Shown: positions 1 to 12,797, counted from the stretch's first letter. The stretch is 64,000 nt of DNA from Pararge aegeria (GCF_905163445.1 NC_053180.1:19706701-19770700); one strand, 5' to 3'. A program made the numbers and translations. The notes: generated by a model not told the origin, from the sequence alone.

Positions 1-1382
1 TCGTTAAAGTTATTAAATTACTTAAAAGGCACTTAACTCCAAAGTTTAGCAATGCGTCTCGGTAATCGAAGTCGGTTGGGCTAAGGACGGGTATATTCGG
101 TAACAAAGAAACTATTTTTTAAATATGTCGGTGTGTTCTTACTTAATAGCTCGATTTGTATATATGACTTTTGAGGGCAGGTGGAAGATAAAACACACAG
201 TAGGAAGTAACATACAGTCCTTTTTATTTAGAAAATCTATCCGTAATTGGAAAAAATAGGAGTTTAAACTTCAAAGACTGTAAGAATTCCATGTTTTTAA
301 GTTAGGCACAGTAACATGTTGTACGGTAAAAACAGTAACGGGTTGTATTGATTGATTGTAAGTTTACAATGTTTCAACGATTCAGATTGCTCGAGTAAAT
401 GGGTCGCTTAATCGTTTGATTCTCGACAGTTTATTTTCAGCTCCAAAGACCAGTTAACTCGTTAATTGGAAGCCACAGCTCCGAATATCAAGATGTAGTT
501 CGTAACAATTTACATTTCCAATCCCCATTGGAGCCACATCAAATAACCCAGCGCCGCTCTGTGTGTGCCACTAAATTAAATTTCGATATATACTTGTACA
601 TACGTCCCATTCTGTTTTATAGAATTTAAACCATTCAGCAATACTACCTTGAGCGTAAATTTAAGTAAATATAGTATTTGTTAATACCCACCACTGAGTA
701 TAATGTTCTGTAAGGAACAAATTCATTTTATTCATTCTTTCATTCGTTTGGGAAACAATTGTTTAGGCGTTCTATAAAACAACCAAATCGCGTTACAAAC
801 GATATTGCTATCATCTCCCTAGAATGCATAAATTTTTAATGTAAAGTCCACAAATAAGAGCCATCTGTGGGACCTTCTTAAAAAGAGCAGTGTTTTATTT
901 TATTAATATCTCGGTTAGTTTCTTCATTCGTTGACATTTACTTTGGCATTTCTCTGTCGAGAAAATTGTGTGCAGCGGCTAACCAATAAAAGAAAATGGT
1001 GAAGAATAACCTATTTTTTTTTTGTTGTGGAGATATTCATAGATTTCATAAATAATAGTATTTTTATTGTCACTTGGGAGATCTCAGTATCTTAAAAATA
1101 TTTAATTAAACGTAAATAGGACCTATTTGATAGCTTGCCAAAATAAATGAAAAAAAAGATGGACGCAAATGACTTCTCATACCTTAACCAATAAATATTC
1201 GAGCACGAGTTCGGGATTCAAGACAAAATTCGATTGGGGACTAAAATTTTTTTATATTAAAGAAGAAGGTAATCTATGAGATTACAAATTGGTGATTCTT
1301 TGTATTGCACTTTGTTTAATTTACCTTTTCGTTCTAAACAAAACCGACCGATTTTAAGTACCTACTTTATAAGAAAAGTCAA
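1..1382. other. No recognised feature
   Basis: AT-rich; no conserved coding frame, splice-bounded exon or family repeat found on either strand. The next stretch without assignment is 1471..2223. Confidence 0.5.
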
Positions 1383-1470
1383 TTTTGTAGTGACCCTACC
1401 ACTGGTTCAGAATGCAGATTCTACCGAGAAGAAGCCGAAAAGAAACTCAGCAGTTGCTCTTTTCCAACAT
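1383..1470 (-). mobile_element. Short LINE 3' UTR fragment (family of 45530)
   Basis: Contains TGTAGTGACCCTACCACTGG followed by GATTCTACCGAGAAGAAGCC, the shared 3' UTR core. Both ends truncated. Confidence 0.65.
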
Positions 1471-2223
1471 CAACATTTACAATCATTCCTGCTCCTATCA
1501 TCAGCGTATCTGACTAAACATTACATAGTCTCAGTTTAAAGCCAGGCGCTACAAACGAGATGGTTTTGTCTAATCTTTGTGAATCCCGGGCGTAATCTAG
1601 TGTTAGAGACAAAGTCTAGATCTTCACAACGTATAATACACAATCTACTCGTATATACTTCTGTGGTTGGCTAAATACCAAGAGATTACGGAATTAAAAC
1701 AATATTTTAGGAGAAATAAGTCCACGTCATTTATAATCAATTCAATTTTAATCTCGTATTCCCAAATTATACATCATTATTAAATAATAATTTAAAAAGG
1801 TTTTTCATGTCATAATAATTAAACACATTAAGCCATTTAAAAATTATATTTTTAAATTTATTAATTCCTAATGATTTCATAAAGTAAGGTATTTTATTAT
1901 GTACTTTAATACACATCATAAAACACTTCTTTTACCACCACCTTATTTGTTTTTTTATTTACTTCTGAGTCATTCTACTTTGTGTTTTAGGCTTATACTT
2001 GGCATGATGGAATGATTGGTATTTTTTTAATTTGGTTATTTTTGGTATTTGTGTATATTATAATATACTTACCACTTCTTCTTGTGTACAACCCAACCCT
2101 ATAGCCTAAGTTTTTTTCCCCCTTTCCTTTTTTGGGTGGCCGGGCAGAAATTTTAGGAAGCTTTTTGCAATACGGCCGATTGTGCCTGTGTGTTATACTT
2201 AGTGGCTTTTATGTTTATAAAAT

Positions 2224-2655
2224 TCAAAATTCATTTATTTCAAGTAGGCCTATAATCACTTATGAAACGTCAAGTCTGTTTGTAGTGACTCTACCACCGG
2301 TTCGGAAGGCAGATTCCACTGAGAAGAGCCGGCAAGAAACTCAGCAGATTGCTCTTTTCCACCATCATTTTAAAGTTTAACAATCTTTAGAATTTTTCTG
2401 TTTTGTGAGAGTTGGGAGCGGAGTGGCCTGCTTCCAAGCAGCCTTGTCGTTTAGGAATTCATCAATCGTGTAGTAACCACGATTTATTAAATGTTTTTTT
2501 TAATATATTGTTTAAACTTAGGTAAAGGTAGATCTAATATTACCTTCGGTATCATGTTATAAAAGCATATACCCATCCCCACAAAGGATTTCTGTACTTT
2601 TCTCGGACGATATGCAGATATCACTAATTTATGTCCGTTTCTAGTTAGTCGACTG
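2224..2655 (-). mobile_element. LINE 3' end, same family as 45530
   Basis: A minus-strand copy holding the last part of ORF2 (the region encoding HKLVTSAYR to DEFLNDKAAW in the relative), the shared 3' UTR with its GAGAAGAGCCGGCAAGAAAC block, and an A-rich end at 2224. 5'-truncated and decayed. Confidence 0.8.
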
Positions 2656-3531
2656 TTTATATCGACTTTTTGTTTATAATTACTTATGTTTTGTTTAATA
2701 AAGATAATATTATTATAAATATATTGCGAGGCAACTGTAAGTATACCTATTTCACAAGATATACTATTTTCAAGAATACACTTTTTTTGGGCAATGAATG
2801 AGCAATCTGGTGGGCTTAGACTCTATATCACGGTTTTGATCCAATAATGTACCATTGCATTGCACTGGCTTCCTCTCTCATAAAAGAAAAGGGTATAGAG
2901 TCTTGAACAAAAGAGTGCCCTGCTTAGTTTACTATGGGTTCCTTCTTAGCCCAAGCGATTTAGTGTTCCGGTACGATATGACGTAAAAACGTCTATATTG
3001 CCATAGCTCGAACAGGTCAGCCCGCTATTATCTTAGACTGCATCAGAGACCAGGTGAGATAATAGTGAAATCTTTGCTTTTGACTTTGACACCCTAAACG
3101 TTGCTCCAATACGAGTTAGATGCCATTATGGATTTAACTTGCACATGATAGTTACTAGAAGCAGTGGGTTAACGTGTTGTTTGCATCACGGGGTATGAAC
3201 AAAGCTAATTTCCTTAATCTTAGAAATACATACTTTTGTTGAACTCGGGAATCGAATCTACGAACTCACAAAAAAATACTTTGTGCTAGTAGCGTCGCAG
3301 TTCTACACATCCTTCTTTTAGCGTCGGCGTATAACATAATAAATCGACTATAAATAGCTTTGAATAATGCTCAACATTCGAATCCAGTTCTGAAATTAAA
3401 TAACTGGTGCAAACTGGAATGATATAAAGCAAATACGATTTAGGGACCTCCCTGGCATTGCTAATCACTGTTGTGTACCAGAACTATGAAAATTAAGCTT
3501 AATTTGCTATCCTCAGGAGATTTGACTGAAT

Positions 3532-3607
3532 AAATTCATTGTAAAGTGTATAAAAAAAAAAAAAATTAAAGAGTATCAAGTTTTTTTATACACTTTACAA
3601 TTAATTT
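3532..3607. repeat. Palindrome, 27-bp arms with one mismatch
   Basis: AAATTCATTGTAAAGTGTAT arm 3532..3558 pairs with 3581..3607; loop 22 nt, partly A-run. The left arm derives from a family H end. Confidence 0.85.
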
Positions 3608-3673
3608 ATTATTTGTAAAAAAAATTGTGTACGAGGCGTACATATTTTTTATGCATTAAAAGTACCATCTTTA

Positions 3674-3931
3674 AGAGATCTCGGGTTTGACCCTCGGCAG
3701 GGGCAGTTTAGGAATTTATAAATCCTGAATTTTCTAGATCTGGTGGGAGGCCGGTCGTGGCTAGTTACTACCATATCAACAAAGATGTGCCACAAAGTGT
3801 TTTAGTTTTTCTGTACGATGTCGCGTAAATCTTGATTTAGGGAATTAATTTAAACCTAACCCCTAACAGCTAACATCTTAGATCACATATTCACTTAACG
3901 CAACCTCTAAATTGTAGTGGATTTATAAAAA
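3674..3931 (+). mobile_element. SINE family 3
   Basis: TCGGGTTTGACCCTCGGCAG, GGCCGGTCGTGGCTAGTTAC, AAATTGTAGTGGATTTATAA. Part of the same family, ACGCGATTTAGTG-type, is also at 2950..3060. Confidence 0.7.
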
Positions 3932-4884
3932 ATGTAAGAAACATACGCAGCGTACTGAAATTTGTTTACTTTTTGTTATGCCCGCATCGACACCAATATC
4001 AATCTACACTAAACCCACTTTACTCCATACTTATTTATATTTTTTCGATACCGCAATATGATATTTTCATCACGCACCGTTTTTACATATCACTGACCGG
4101 AATAACAATTATTTGCAAAGTTACACGGGCTTGATAGAAATGACGTGGGATAAGTAACCCTATTGCTATAAAATAGAGTTAATATTTGATTACGTTAGGA
4201 TGGAAATTTGTTTAACGTTCAATTAATCTTGACGCGGGATGAGAATAACGTTTACTTTGAGACTGTTATCTCATGTTCGGTTATTTTATTATGGACCAGT
4301 TTCCTAACAGGGTGTATTATATCAGAGCAACATGGATTTTTATATTGTGATACAATCTAACAAGTAGTAGTAGAGGGTAGAGTCACTACAAACCGATTGA
4401 CTTGATGTTTCAAAAGTGCTTATAAACTATGCCTAGTTTGATAAAAATATGGATTTATTTTAATTTAATATTATGACTCTGTCCCTACTCATCTCTCACA
4501 CTCTGCTCACTTTACTTAGACATCTCATGAGTGCGGAGGCTGAAATGATACCAGTTGTCCAAGCTCTTAATGATGTCAATAGTTTCCCATAGAACTGATA
4601 CTGAATGGAGAGTTTGGGAGGCGAGGCAAGGTAATACGAGAGCAAGAGAAGACGCAGACTATTTTCTTGCACACGCGTCTTGTAGTCTTGATTCCAGAAG
4701 AGAGTAGATTAATTATTATTAACGTAAGCCTGAGAGCTGACACAGCTCCTCGTCAAGCTACTAAGTGCGACATAATACTCAAGCGGACAATGAACCCGGT
4801 TGACGCTCACGCAAAGAAATCGCACACTATTCGAGTAATACATTCCATTCGCTATACTGTTCCCACTATCATTAGAGTGCCTCA
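3932..4884. other. No recognised gene
   Basis: Apart from a 70-bp LINE UTR scrap at 4372, nothing is identifiable. A 75-codon open frame at 4667 has no recognisable motif or splice context. Confidence 0.45.
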
Positions 4885-5449
4885 TTGTGGTTAGCTTGTT
4901 TGATTACAATTCATGAGGTCTTAGGTTTGATACCCACACCGGGCCAAAAATTGTAAGGCGATGGAGTTTTTTTGTTAAGAATTTTGCAAAATGGAGTTCG
5001 GAAGTAGGCGTGGTCTACCCACCACGGAGAGCACTTTTATATGATTCTGGTTATTATAACAAACTTGTGATAAGAATCGTTCAACCCGCCAACAAGCATT
5101 CAAGAGTGATGCTCTCCCCTCTCATCATCGCTCCTGACACTGGCCTCCACTCTCCAAATGAGAGAGGAGGCCAGTTTCCAGCACGGTTATTAATAGGATG
5201 AAGATAAACGTGTTCCTAAATATTTATCAGTTTTTTTTTACAACGAAACCCTTATTATTATTCATTTTCGTTTTAAAATTTGTAAGGTTTGAGGAAATAA
5301 CCGGTTTTTAAGCCCCGCTTTTCATATTTTTAATATTCATCGGTAGATGATCCCTACAAGGCCGAGTTATTAGTACAGCCACATATCTTAATATAGCGGT
5401 GGTGATTAATATACTAATTTACTGTACTTCGGTGATTAATAGACAGTTC

Positions 5450-5560
5450 CTACTTTCTGCGTCCAAGGCCGTGGGTTTGATTTCCACAACTGCATAAATG
5501 TTTGTGTGATGAACATGAATGTTTTTCAGTGTTGGTATTTATTTGTATTGTATTCATCAA
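5450..5560 (+). mobile_element. SINE family 2 fragments
   Basis: GCGTCCAAGGCCGTGGGTTT and GATGAACATGAATGTTTTTC; 3'-truncated at TTCATCAAAG. Another inverted piece (TTTCCAATTGTGGGAATAGA, GTGCCAATCGGTCGTC) is at 60848..60934. Confidence 0.6.
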
Positions 5561-5574
5561 AGTCAAAGTCAAAG

Positions 5575-6290
5575 TTAAAATTTTGCTTAACGCTTATGTT
5601 CCGCTCCACTCAGTTATAGTTGGGAACTCTGCTCTCGAAATTGTAGTCGAGTTCATATACCTAGGACATACTATCTAGTTAGATAAGTCCAATTTTGAGA
5701 AAGAGATGAACCGCCGAATCCAACTCGGATCGGAGAAGATGTCACGAAGTTTTCGAACGGGCAGCGTTCGGAAAACTTCGTGACATCTTCTCGTCCAAAA
5801 TCCCTCAGTGCCTCAATACTAAACTATTCGAACAGTGCGTGTTGCCAGTGATGTATTACAGATCTGAAATGTGGTCGCTTACTATGGGTCTCATAAAGAG
5901 GCTCATAGTCACTCAGCGGGCGATGGAGAGAGCTATGCTAGAAGTATCTCTACGTGATCAAATCAGAAATGAGGAGATCCGTAGAAGAGCTAGAGATAAC
6001 GACATAGCTCAGCGAGTCTAGTCGACGCATAAGTGGCAATGGGCAGGGCACATAGCTCAGAGAACCAATGGACGTAAGGGTGCTGGAATGCAGATCCTGC
6101 GAAAGTAGAGTTTACCGGTAAACTCTGCGTAGGTCTGGCCCCAGTGATGTGGACATACGACATCAGTCGAGTCACTGGGAGTCGCTGGAGGCAAGCGGCT
6201 CAGGACTGTGGATTGTGGAACTCCCTACCAAAGACCTATGTCCAACAGTGGACGTCAATTGGTTGAATTGATGATGATGATGATGTGATG
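5575..6290 (+). pseudogene. RTE-type LINE fragment, RT C-terminal region
   Basis: Frames read PQCLNTKLFEQCVLPVMYY (plus strand near 5800), RSEMWSLTMGLIKRLIVTQR, AMLEVSLRDQIRNEEIRRRA, IAQRV and QWAGHIAQRTNG, then a 3' end WNSLPKTYVQQWTSIG-like with a (GAT)n tail. This is the C-terminal part of insect RTE endonuclease-reverse transcriptases. Broken by stops and a frameshift. A palindrome at 5733..5792 inserted about 30 bp into the ORF. Confidence 0.85.
5733..5792. repeat. Palindrome, 22-bp arms, inside RTE LINE
   Basis: Arms 5733..5754 and 5771..5792 (GAGAAGATGTCACGAAGTTT type) are exact; a further 4 bp pair inside after one bulged base, leaving a 7-nt loop. Confidence 0.9.
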
Positions 6291-6866
6291 ATGAGTATTT
6301 AAAGAAAAACGTTTAAATAATGAAAATGTTTCTGTAGTATTTCATCAGCCCCACTGTGCGAACGACGATATTTCAAACTTTCCCATATATTTTCATATCA
6401 ATAAAAGATGAATGCAATGCTTTCTCATTTTTAAATAAAAGTGACTTGTTCGAGAGCGAGTGAAATGCACAAAATAATTGGATTACGTTTGATTCGAGAA
6501 TTCTCTTTATGTATAAAAGTTGCCTTGACTTTATGCAAACATTTGTGTTTTCAATGATTTATACTCAAGGTACTATTAAGTTAACGCTCTCCTTAAGAGA
6601 GACCAATACGTATGATCAAATATCTCTGAGTGAAGTTTAGGGAGGGCTACTATACAACAGTCTACCTAAAGTCTACGAAGACATTTTTTGCGAGCACTCT
6701 TTTAAATCAATAAAAAATAAGCCAAAAAAGCATTGTTTAATTTTTTAATAAACTATTATTATTTTAGTGCTAATTTTGTATCACATTAACTAGATAATAT
6801 ATTACCACTTCTTTATATTAATTTTAATTTCTCATTAAGTGTATTTCACTTTTATTTACTTTTTAT

Positions 6867-6913
6867 GAATACGCCAATACGCAACTTAGGTTAAGTTGCG
6901 TAGTGGCGTATTC
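6867..6913. repeat. Palindrome, 22-bp arms
   Basis: GAATACGCCAATACGCAACT arm 6867..6888 and 6892..6913, one mismatch, 3-nt loop. Confidence 0.85.
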
Positions 6914-6937
6914 AAGCAAAATCTAGCTGGCCCTGAT

Positions 6938-7209
6938 GACCTCCCTGGCGCAGAGCTGTGGTTTTTGCAAGTTCTGGGTTCAACTATCAGCAGGGGTATT
7001 TTGGGAATTAATGATTTCTGCATTTCCTTTGGGCAAGTCTGGATTCAGTCGTGACTAGCTACCACCCTACCGACAAAGACGTGCCGCTAAGCTATTTAGT
7101 GTTTCGGTACGAAGTCGCAGGTTAGGCCGCTAACATCTTAGACTACGTCATCACTTACCACTAGTTAAGATTGCAGTCAAGGCCCAACTTGTAGTGGAAT
7201 AAAAAAAAA
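6938..7209 (+). mobile_element. SINE family 3
   Basis: GACCTCCCTGGCGCAGAGCT head, CACCCTACCGACAAAGACGT, CAACTTGTAGTGGAAT then A9. Confidence 0.75.
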
Positions 7210-7387
7210 CTCGTACGAATCACGCTTACGTTCGTACAATATAATGTCACTAAAGAACAGACGTAAAATGCATGCTGTGGTAATTTCTAGAAGGTTTCAA
7301 TCTCCTGTCTTTATATTCAATTTATGTTATTCTAGTGATAACGTCATTGATTGTTACCAGTTTATAAATCAATAAAAAAATATATAT

Positions 7388-7692
7388 ATATTGGCGGCTA
7401 GCTGCTGTGGGAATGGTGCTGGTACTGCGGTATGTGCAGTAAAGACAGCACTAGTCCGTTTCGGGCTGGGTTTGCGGTAGATTTGGGGAAGTGTTTGGGG
7501 GGCCGCGTCCGCCATGTGTCACTTCCCGCCCTTTTCGTCAGTCAATTTCTCCTGATATTTTATATTTGAAGCTTCCCTAACTTTAGTTAAACATATATAC
7601 ACCTGACGTTAATCTGTGTAAAGCCAGAAGAAAAAAAAACCTATTCGTCAGTTCACTGCTTTAATAATAGTGCACGCCGGAAATGGCAAACT
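7388..7692 (+). other. GC-rich block and weak candidate first exon
   Basis: 7388..7540 is strongly GC-rich against the background. At 7683 an ATG in good context (CCGGAAATGG) is followed after ten coding bases by GTAAGT. This could be a plus-strand first exon, but nothing downstream was found to join it. Confidence 0.2.
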
Positions 7693-7909
7693 GTAAGTCA
7701 CTTTTTTAGCTCATATACCATTATATACATACATTATACAGTTTATACCATTTAATAAAATATAATTTTTATTAATACATAACTATAACCTAAAATAAAC
7801 TATTTAAAAACTAAATAAAATCTAAAACGTCCTCGAAACCACCGCAGCGAGGCACAGTTCCCAAGATGCTGGCAGCATTGCCCCTTTGGATGGCCAAACT
7901 AATTCGTTG

Positions 7910-8055
7910 GCCAAGGTAACTGCCATTTAATAGCTTTAGGTTTAAGTTGGCGAACGAAGTTACCACCATCCCCTTACAATTATGTAAAGAAATATGATGG
8001 ATGAACGCTTTATAAGTGCCTGTGGTAGGCCTACATGAAAAATTTTAATTATGAA
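7910..8055 (+). mobile_element. LINE 3' end fragment
   Basis: GCTTTAGGTTTAAGTTGGCG, then TTATAAGTGCCTGTGGTAGG with an AT-rich end: the last about 145 bp of the family seen at 26010. A different LINE-like fragment (CGTCCTCGAAACCACCGCAG) abuts it at 7780..7905. Confidence 0.6.
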
Positions 8056-8356
8056 TTAAATCTTGAAATTCTCAGCATAAATGACTATTTCAGTAGAAGC
8101 CTATAAATTCGATCGGCTTTTGAAAAACCATTGAAAACTTTCGCAAAAACAGAACGTACGAGGCTTTATATGCAGGCAAGCAGGACTGACAAATTGAAGG
8201 TGGCTCTTGCAGAATTTGCATATGCCACTGTTGTTTCGAATCATGTCGCTTGATTATGGTGCAATTGATAAACTAAGGCGGGCGGGCTAATTGACAATAA
8301 GCTCAATCCATAGTAACTAGGTTTGTTAGTAACAAATCGGTACTACGTCTTCAGCT

Positions 8357-8652
8357 TTTTTTTGTTTCTCTACAAGTTAGCTCTTGACTGCAACCTCACA
8401 GGTAAGTGATGTTGCAGTCTAAGATGGTAGCGGGCTAACCTGTTAGTGAGTATGGTAGTCATAACCCTAATCGGTTTCCACGCGACTCGCTCCGGAACAC
8501 TAAATCGCTTGGTAGCAAGTCTTGGTCAAACCAGACAGACCAGACAAGAGAAATTCAGAAATTATAAACTCCCAAATGGCCCCTGCCGGGAATCAAACCC
8601 ACGACCCCCTGCTTAAATGTACAGCGCTCACCGTTGCACCAGAGAGGTCGTC
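8357..8652 (-). mobile_element. SINE family 3, inverted
   Basis: ACAAGTTAGCTCTTGACTGC, AAGATGGTAGCGGGCTAACC, ending TTGCACCAGAGAGGTCG. Complete complement. Confidence 0.75.
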
Positions 8653-8903
8653 AAGCTTATTATACGAGTATATTTGGCATAAGTTAGTAGCCGGGTGAAT
8701 GTTATAAATTATTATAGTTGTAGCTGGTTTAGCTAACTCTTAGTTATTAACACTTAGCTACTGATGCGATAATTATACCAAACAGAAGGTAGTATTTTCA
8801 ATAATAAAGTCAGAAGTATAAATATAACGGACGAAGATGGACTTAACGGCTCGTTACGGACATTGTCACAACATGCCACAACGCACCAAAAACGTCAATA
8901 TTA

Positions 8904-9224
8904 TCTTAATATATATAAATCTCCTGTCACGATGTTTGTCCGCGATGGACTCTTAAACTACTTAACCGATTTTAAATTAAATTGGCACACCGTGAGCAGT
9001 CTGGTCCAACTAAGAGATAGGATAGGATCTTCAATTATAGTAGCAATTTTAGATCGCCCATGAGATGGGCTGACCAAATAAAGGCAGCTGCCAGAGAGGA
9101 GTGGCGACGAATAGTCAAGCGTGCCACAACCCTTAAGTGACGACCACGACCGCTCTGACAAGAGCGAACCGACTGAGAAGAAGAAGAATTGACAGTCACA
9201 GACGAAGTCGCGGGCAACAGCTAG
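8904..9224 (+). mobile_element. Helitron-like element carrying a LINE end
   Basis: TCTTAATATATATAAATCTC start, GACGAAGTCGCGGGCAACAG-CTAG end, A/T flanks at 8903 and 9225. Its first about 150 bp match the element at 10630. The middle is replaced by the GAA-tailed LINE end (9056..9190). Confidence 0.75.
9056..9190 (+). mobile_element. GAA-tailed LINE 3' end inside a Helitron-like element
   Basis: GGGCTGACCAAATAAAGGCA, GGAGTGGCGACGAATAGTCA, ACCGACTGAGAAGAAGAAGA: a LINE end with WADQIKAAAREEWRR-like reading and a (GAA)n tail. The sister Helitron at 10630 has no such block here. Confidence 0.65.
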
Positions 9225-9640
9225 TAGTTTATATATTTGATATGACAAACTCTAATATTAGGCGAGCTTAATTCCCAGTTGCATTTAAGCGACTAGTGAA
9301 AGCGCACTTTTTTCCTCTATAAGCTTTAGTTTTTTACTTCTCCTCTGGCTTTACCTGACTTTTTCTCTTATTTATCCACTTTGTATTGTGTTTATATATT
9401 TGTGTAATGTATGTATAACGTATTTACGTATGAAGTATATATATCTGAATAAGTGTATATATTAAATATATTATTTCTCTACACCCATGATAACCCACCT
9501 GTCACAAGTTATGTCTTATGCAGTTTGTTTACGTGGCAGTGATCGCTTTCTAGCGATAAGGCCGCCAATTGGACAACTTATGTTCAATGTGTTATGTCGT
9601 TGTTGTATGTGCTTCATAAGTTTCTTGGCGCTCAGTAAAT

Positions 9641-10629
9641 ATTCTTATTTATTTACCATGTTACCACTTGGGCCATACGCAACCCTTTGATGGCGTTCGT
9701 TTTGATTGTAAATTCCCGCCTGAGCTGTGTTTTTATTACGGCCTTGTTTAGAGACAATGATAATATGGAGACATATTGTTTGCGTCGGCTTTATTCAGGA
9801 TTATGTGGCTTTTGTCGGTGGATTTGAGTGCCTCTAAAGTGCCCCTATTATTTTAATAAGGAGATGAAAACGTACACATATATCTGTTATCAAAATTTTG
9901 GCTTAATACGCCTATTTAAACGACTAAGTTTGAACATTTTTACTTCCAAGTATTTTATGTATTAAAGCTAAAATACAAGTAAAGGAAATCTAGATAAAAA
10001 AGATCTTATGAACTGATTTCTTATGAAAAGTATTTGCTGGCTCGCGCAACTTAGTCTGCATCAAATCGGTTATTACAGGTTTTAATATGTCGAAAAAAAA
10101 ACGAAAACCTAATTGCAGCGCCACCTACCGAGTCCAGTTTTATTATACAAGCGAGGCCAGGCGACGCGGCATTTTTTGTTGCTTTTAGCATTTCTATACC
10201 CGCCGTAACTCCGAAACGATAGGTCCAATTTGAATAATTTAAAAAGGAATTTGCGGGTACATAATTAAAACACTATTCATTTGGAAAAGGATTAATATCA
10301 TGCTAGGAAGAGGACTATCAAAAACAAAACTGACACATTTTTGTCCAAGAATAATAAAATAAAACGTGTGTGTACTCATGTACACCCGTTGGAAGTTATA
10401 CTTCTTTGGCGTAACATGATAAAAATATGTTAAAAAATTTTAGCTTTCGCCTTATTCTACGTTTGTATAAAAAAACGACACTAACTATATAAAAAGGTAT
10501 TGTTTGAATTATTAAAAGTCAACTGTCATACCTTTTTGAGAAAAACTAAAACGTGCGCGCGCATCTTAAAAAATTACTCTCACCATTTTTCCCTAATGCG
10601 CCAAAAGAAGTATAACTTTAATACACCTA
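9641..10629. other. No recognised gene
   Basis: 10085..10250 resembles a decayed Helitron interior (GCCGTAACTCCGAAACGATA). Otherwise featureless, as are 10923..11327 and 11496..12161. Confidence 0.4.
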
Positions 10630-10922
10630 TCTTAATATATATAAATCTCCTGTCACGATGTTTGTCCGCGATGGACTCCTAAACTACTTAACCGATTTAA
10701 AATTAAATTGGTACACCGTGAGCAGTCTGGTCCAACTTAAGAGATAGGATAGCTTAGATCTTTAATTATAGTCGCAATTTTATTTTATTTCAAATTATTT
10801 GTCTATAATTAATTGGCAGTCACATGTTATATATATATACTACTATACTCATTTAAAGCTTAGCGATACTGAATACTTTAAAAACAAAATCAAACGCAGA
10901 CGAAGTCGCGGGCAACAGCTAG
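10630..10922 (+). mobile_element. Helitron-like element, sister of 8904
   Basis: Same 5' end and the same GTCGCGGGCAACAG-CTAG 3' end, A/T flanks (10629, 10923), AT-rich middle containing CTTAGCGATACTGAATACTT. It shows the arrangement without the LINE end. Confidence 0.75.
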
Positions 10923-12161
10923 TTATACTATTTTTTTTTTTTTTTTATTAAACTGAAAGCTATATATATATTATAGCAACATTACAATGGATCTTTGTGA
11001 GTCTTGGAATGGCAAATAGTAATAATGTTGAAGAGTGTAATTGGCTAAGAAAACAAATCTACACAGTCGCAGACAAAAACTGCAACTAGATTAAGAAAAA
11101 TCTCAAATCACTCGTCCTGCAATTATTTTCGCATTTCACTCGCACTCCAGTCTGAATAGCTTGCGTCGCTTTTATTTAACAGTCCAGATAACAATGAGAA
11201 ATAATGATTTAACTTGTACAGCTGTTTGATATTCTTATCTGCTGTTTTGAACTGACTTAAGAAAAGTAGCGTGTGTATTATTTTATAGACAAAATTCGAA
11301 GTGCTGGCTGAGATATTTTTCTACGGATCAACTTATTTCTGATTTGATCACGTAGAGATACTCCTCACATAGCTCATTCCATAGCCCGATGAATAACTCT
11401 GAATTTAATTGAGCCTTCTTATGAGGTCCATGGCAACACGCAATGTTCGAAGACCTGAAGACCAATTTCAGACTGAGACCAAAGTCCACACTTGAGACCA
11501 AACTTTTATGGGCGGTACGAAATTCATACAAATACTAAAATTTGTAGATTGAAATACATGATCAAATTATCTTGTTACTGCAAGAAGCAACTTTTGTTAA
11601 AAATAATTTTATAAAATAAGATAAGAATTTAGTTAATGAGTAAGGCAATAATAATATCAACGAATATTTTTGACAGTTCTTAATTTGTGTCTAATGTTTA
11701 GAATTTTAAGTGTTAAGTAAATACTCTACTACTACACTAGTACTAGCACTAGTGAGAAAATTGAACGCTACAAAATGGCAACTGTTGGCACTATTCCCTT
11801 TCACAACACCAAAACAAATTACACTGTTAAAACAATAAAAATAAATATATAAAAATTATTCCATTCTATTTTAGCTATATTATGGGTGAGTTTCTTATTC
11901 ATTATCATAGCTCGAGTTGCAAGAATCAGTATCGGCAAAATTCACATAAGCTTGGAATGTAGATCTATGTATATTTTGTATTAAAATGGTTTTAGTTGTT
12001 ATGTTATTTCTATTTCCTTACGTCAACCTGCGCTACGTTTCGTACAGGATTTAATGTGCATTAAAAGTTTCTATCTCTGCTACGCCAGACCAGTCTTCAC
12101 ATTAAAAAACCTCGAACGGTTTGAGTTGACATCTTACTCTGAAGATTAGTTGATAACTTAC

Positions 12162-12260
12162 CTTTCCGTGGTGGGTGTTGTTGTCATGGTGGCCATCGCT
12201 CACTTCCGGAAACTCTGTCGATATGTCATGGCCGTGCCTGTGAGCACAACGGCCGGATAT
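12162..12260 (-). CDS. Secreted protein gene, internal exon (33 codons)
   Basis: Minus-strand acceptor GTTTCAG|ATATCC and donor GGAAAG|GTAAGT bound a 99-bp block, open in the phase-0 frame. It begins ISGRCAHRHGHDISTEF, continues PEVSDG and ends HHDNNTHHGK. Joined to the exon at 41927 it extends the hydrophobic run ...VLLAA|ISG and then turns polar and His-rich, as expected for the mature N-terminus after signal-peptide cleavage near AISG. Exact splice consensus, length divisible by three and the completed signal peptide all support it. Downstream exons would lie left of 12162; none was recognised in the window. Function unknown. Confidence 0.6.
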
Positions 12261-12529
12261 CTGAAACAAATAAATGAATTCATTATAATAATCATTTTAA
12301 TAACATCCCTTTGCTAAAAAATCATCCCTCCTCTAGTATTAGGCAGATGTAAGATATTTTAAGAGCTCCGGTATCAATCTGTTAAATTGTTTTGGGCATT
12401 TCAGTTCAATTATTAAAGCTAAGCAAATATTTTGCCGTGGACAATTTATTAATTACATAAATAAAAACTTTTTAAATTACCTCACTACCTTTATTAATTT
12501 TGTTTACCGACCTATTTGACATACTCCCT

Positions 12530-12797
12530 AGTGCACCGATGAGCCTCGTGGTTTTAAGTGGGAGGTACCGGGTTCTATCCCCGACAGGGTTCATTTGGGA
12601 ATTTATTATTTCTGAATTTTCTCAGTGGGAGGCGGCTTCAGTGTGGCTATATACCACCCTACCAACACGGGAACGATGTCGCATAGAAACCGCGAAGGGG
12701 TCTGGGTTTTTCTAACATACTCCTAACAGACCCGTTAGATTTAGATTTCAACATCTCTTACCCGCAGGTGAGATTGCAGTTAAAGAAGGCTATATTG
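12530..12797 (+). mobile_element. SINE family 3 immediately upstream of the CFAP298 promoter
   Basis: CTAGTGCACCGATGAGCCTC head, CCGGGTTCTATCCCCGACAG box B, CCACCCTACCAACACGGGAA body. Its end marks the left edge of the roughly 200-bp unique stretch carrying the X-box. Confidence 0.75.

Noticed and set aside
4667..5201. 75- and 63-codon plus-strand frames
   Set aside because: No recognisable protein and no exon boundaries; the second covers a SINE-like head.
7683..7692. First coding exon of a plus-strand gene (ATG in good context followed by GTAAGT)
   Set aside because: Only ten coding bases and no partner exon in the next 5 kb; left as a weak note rather than a gene.
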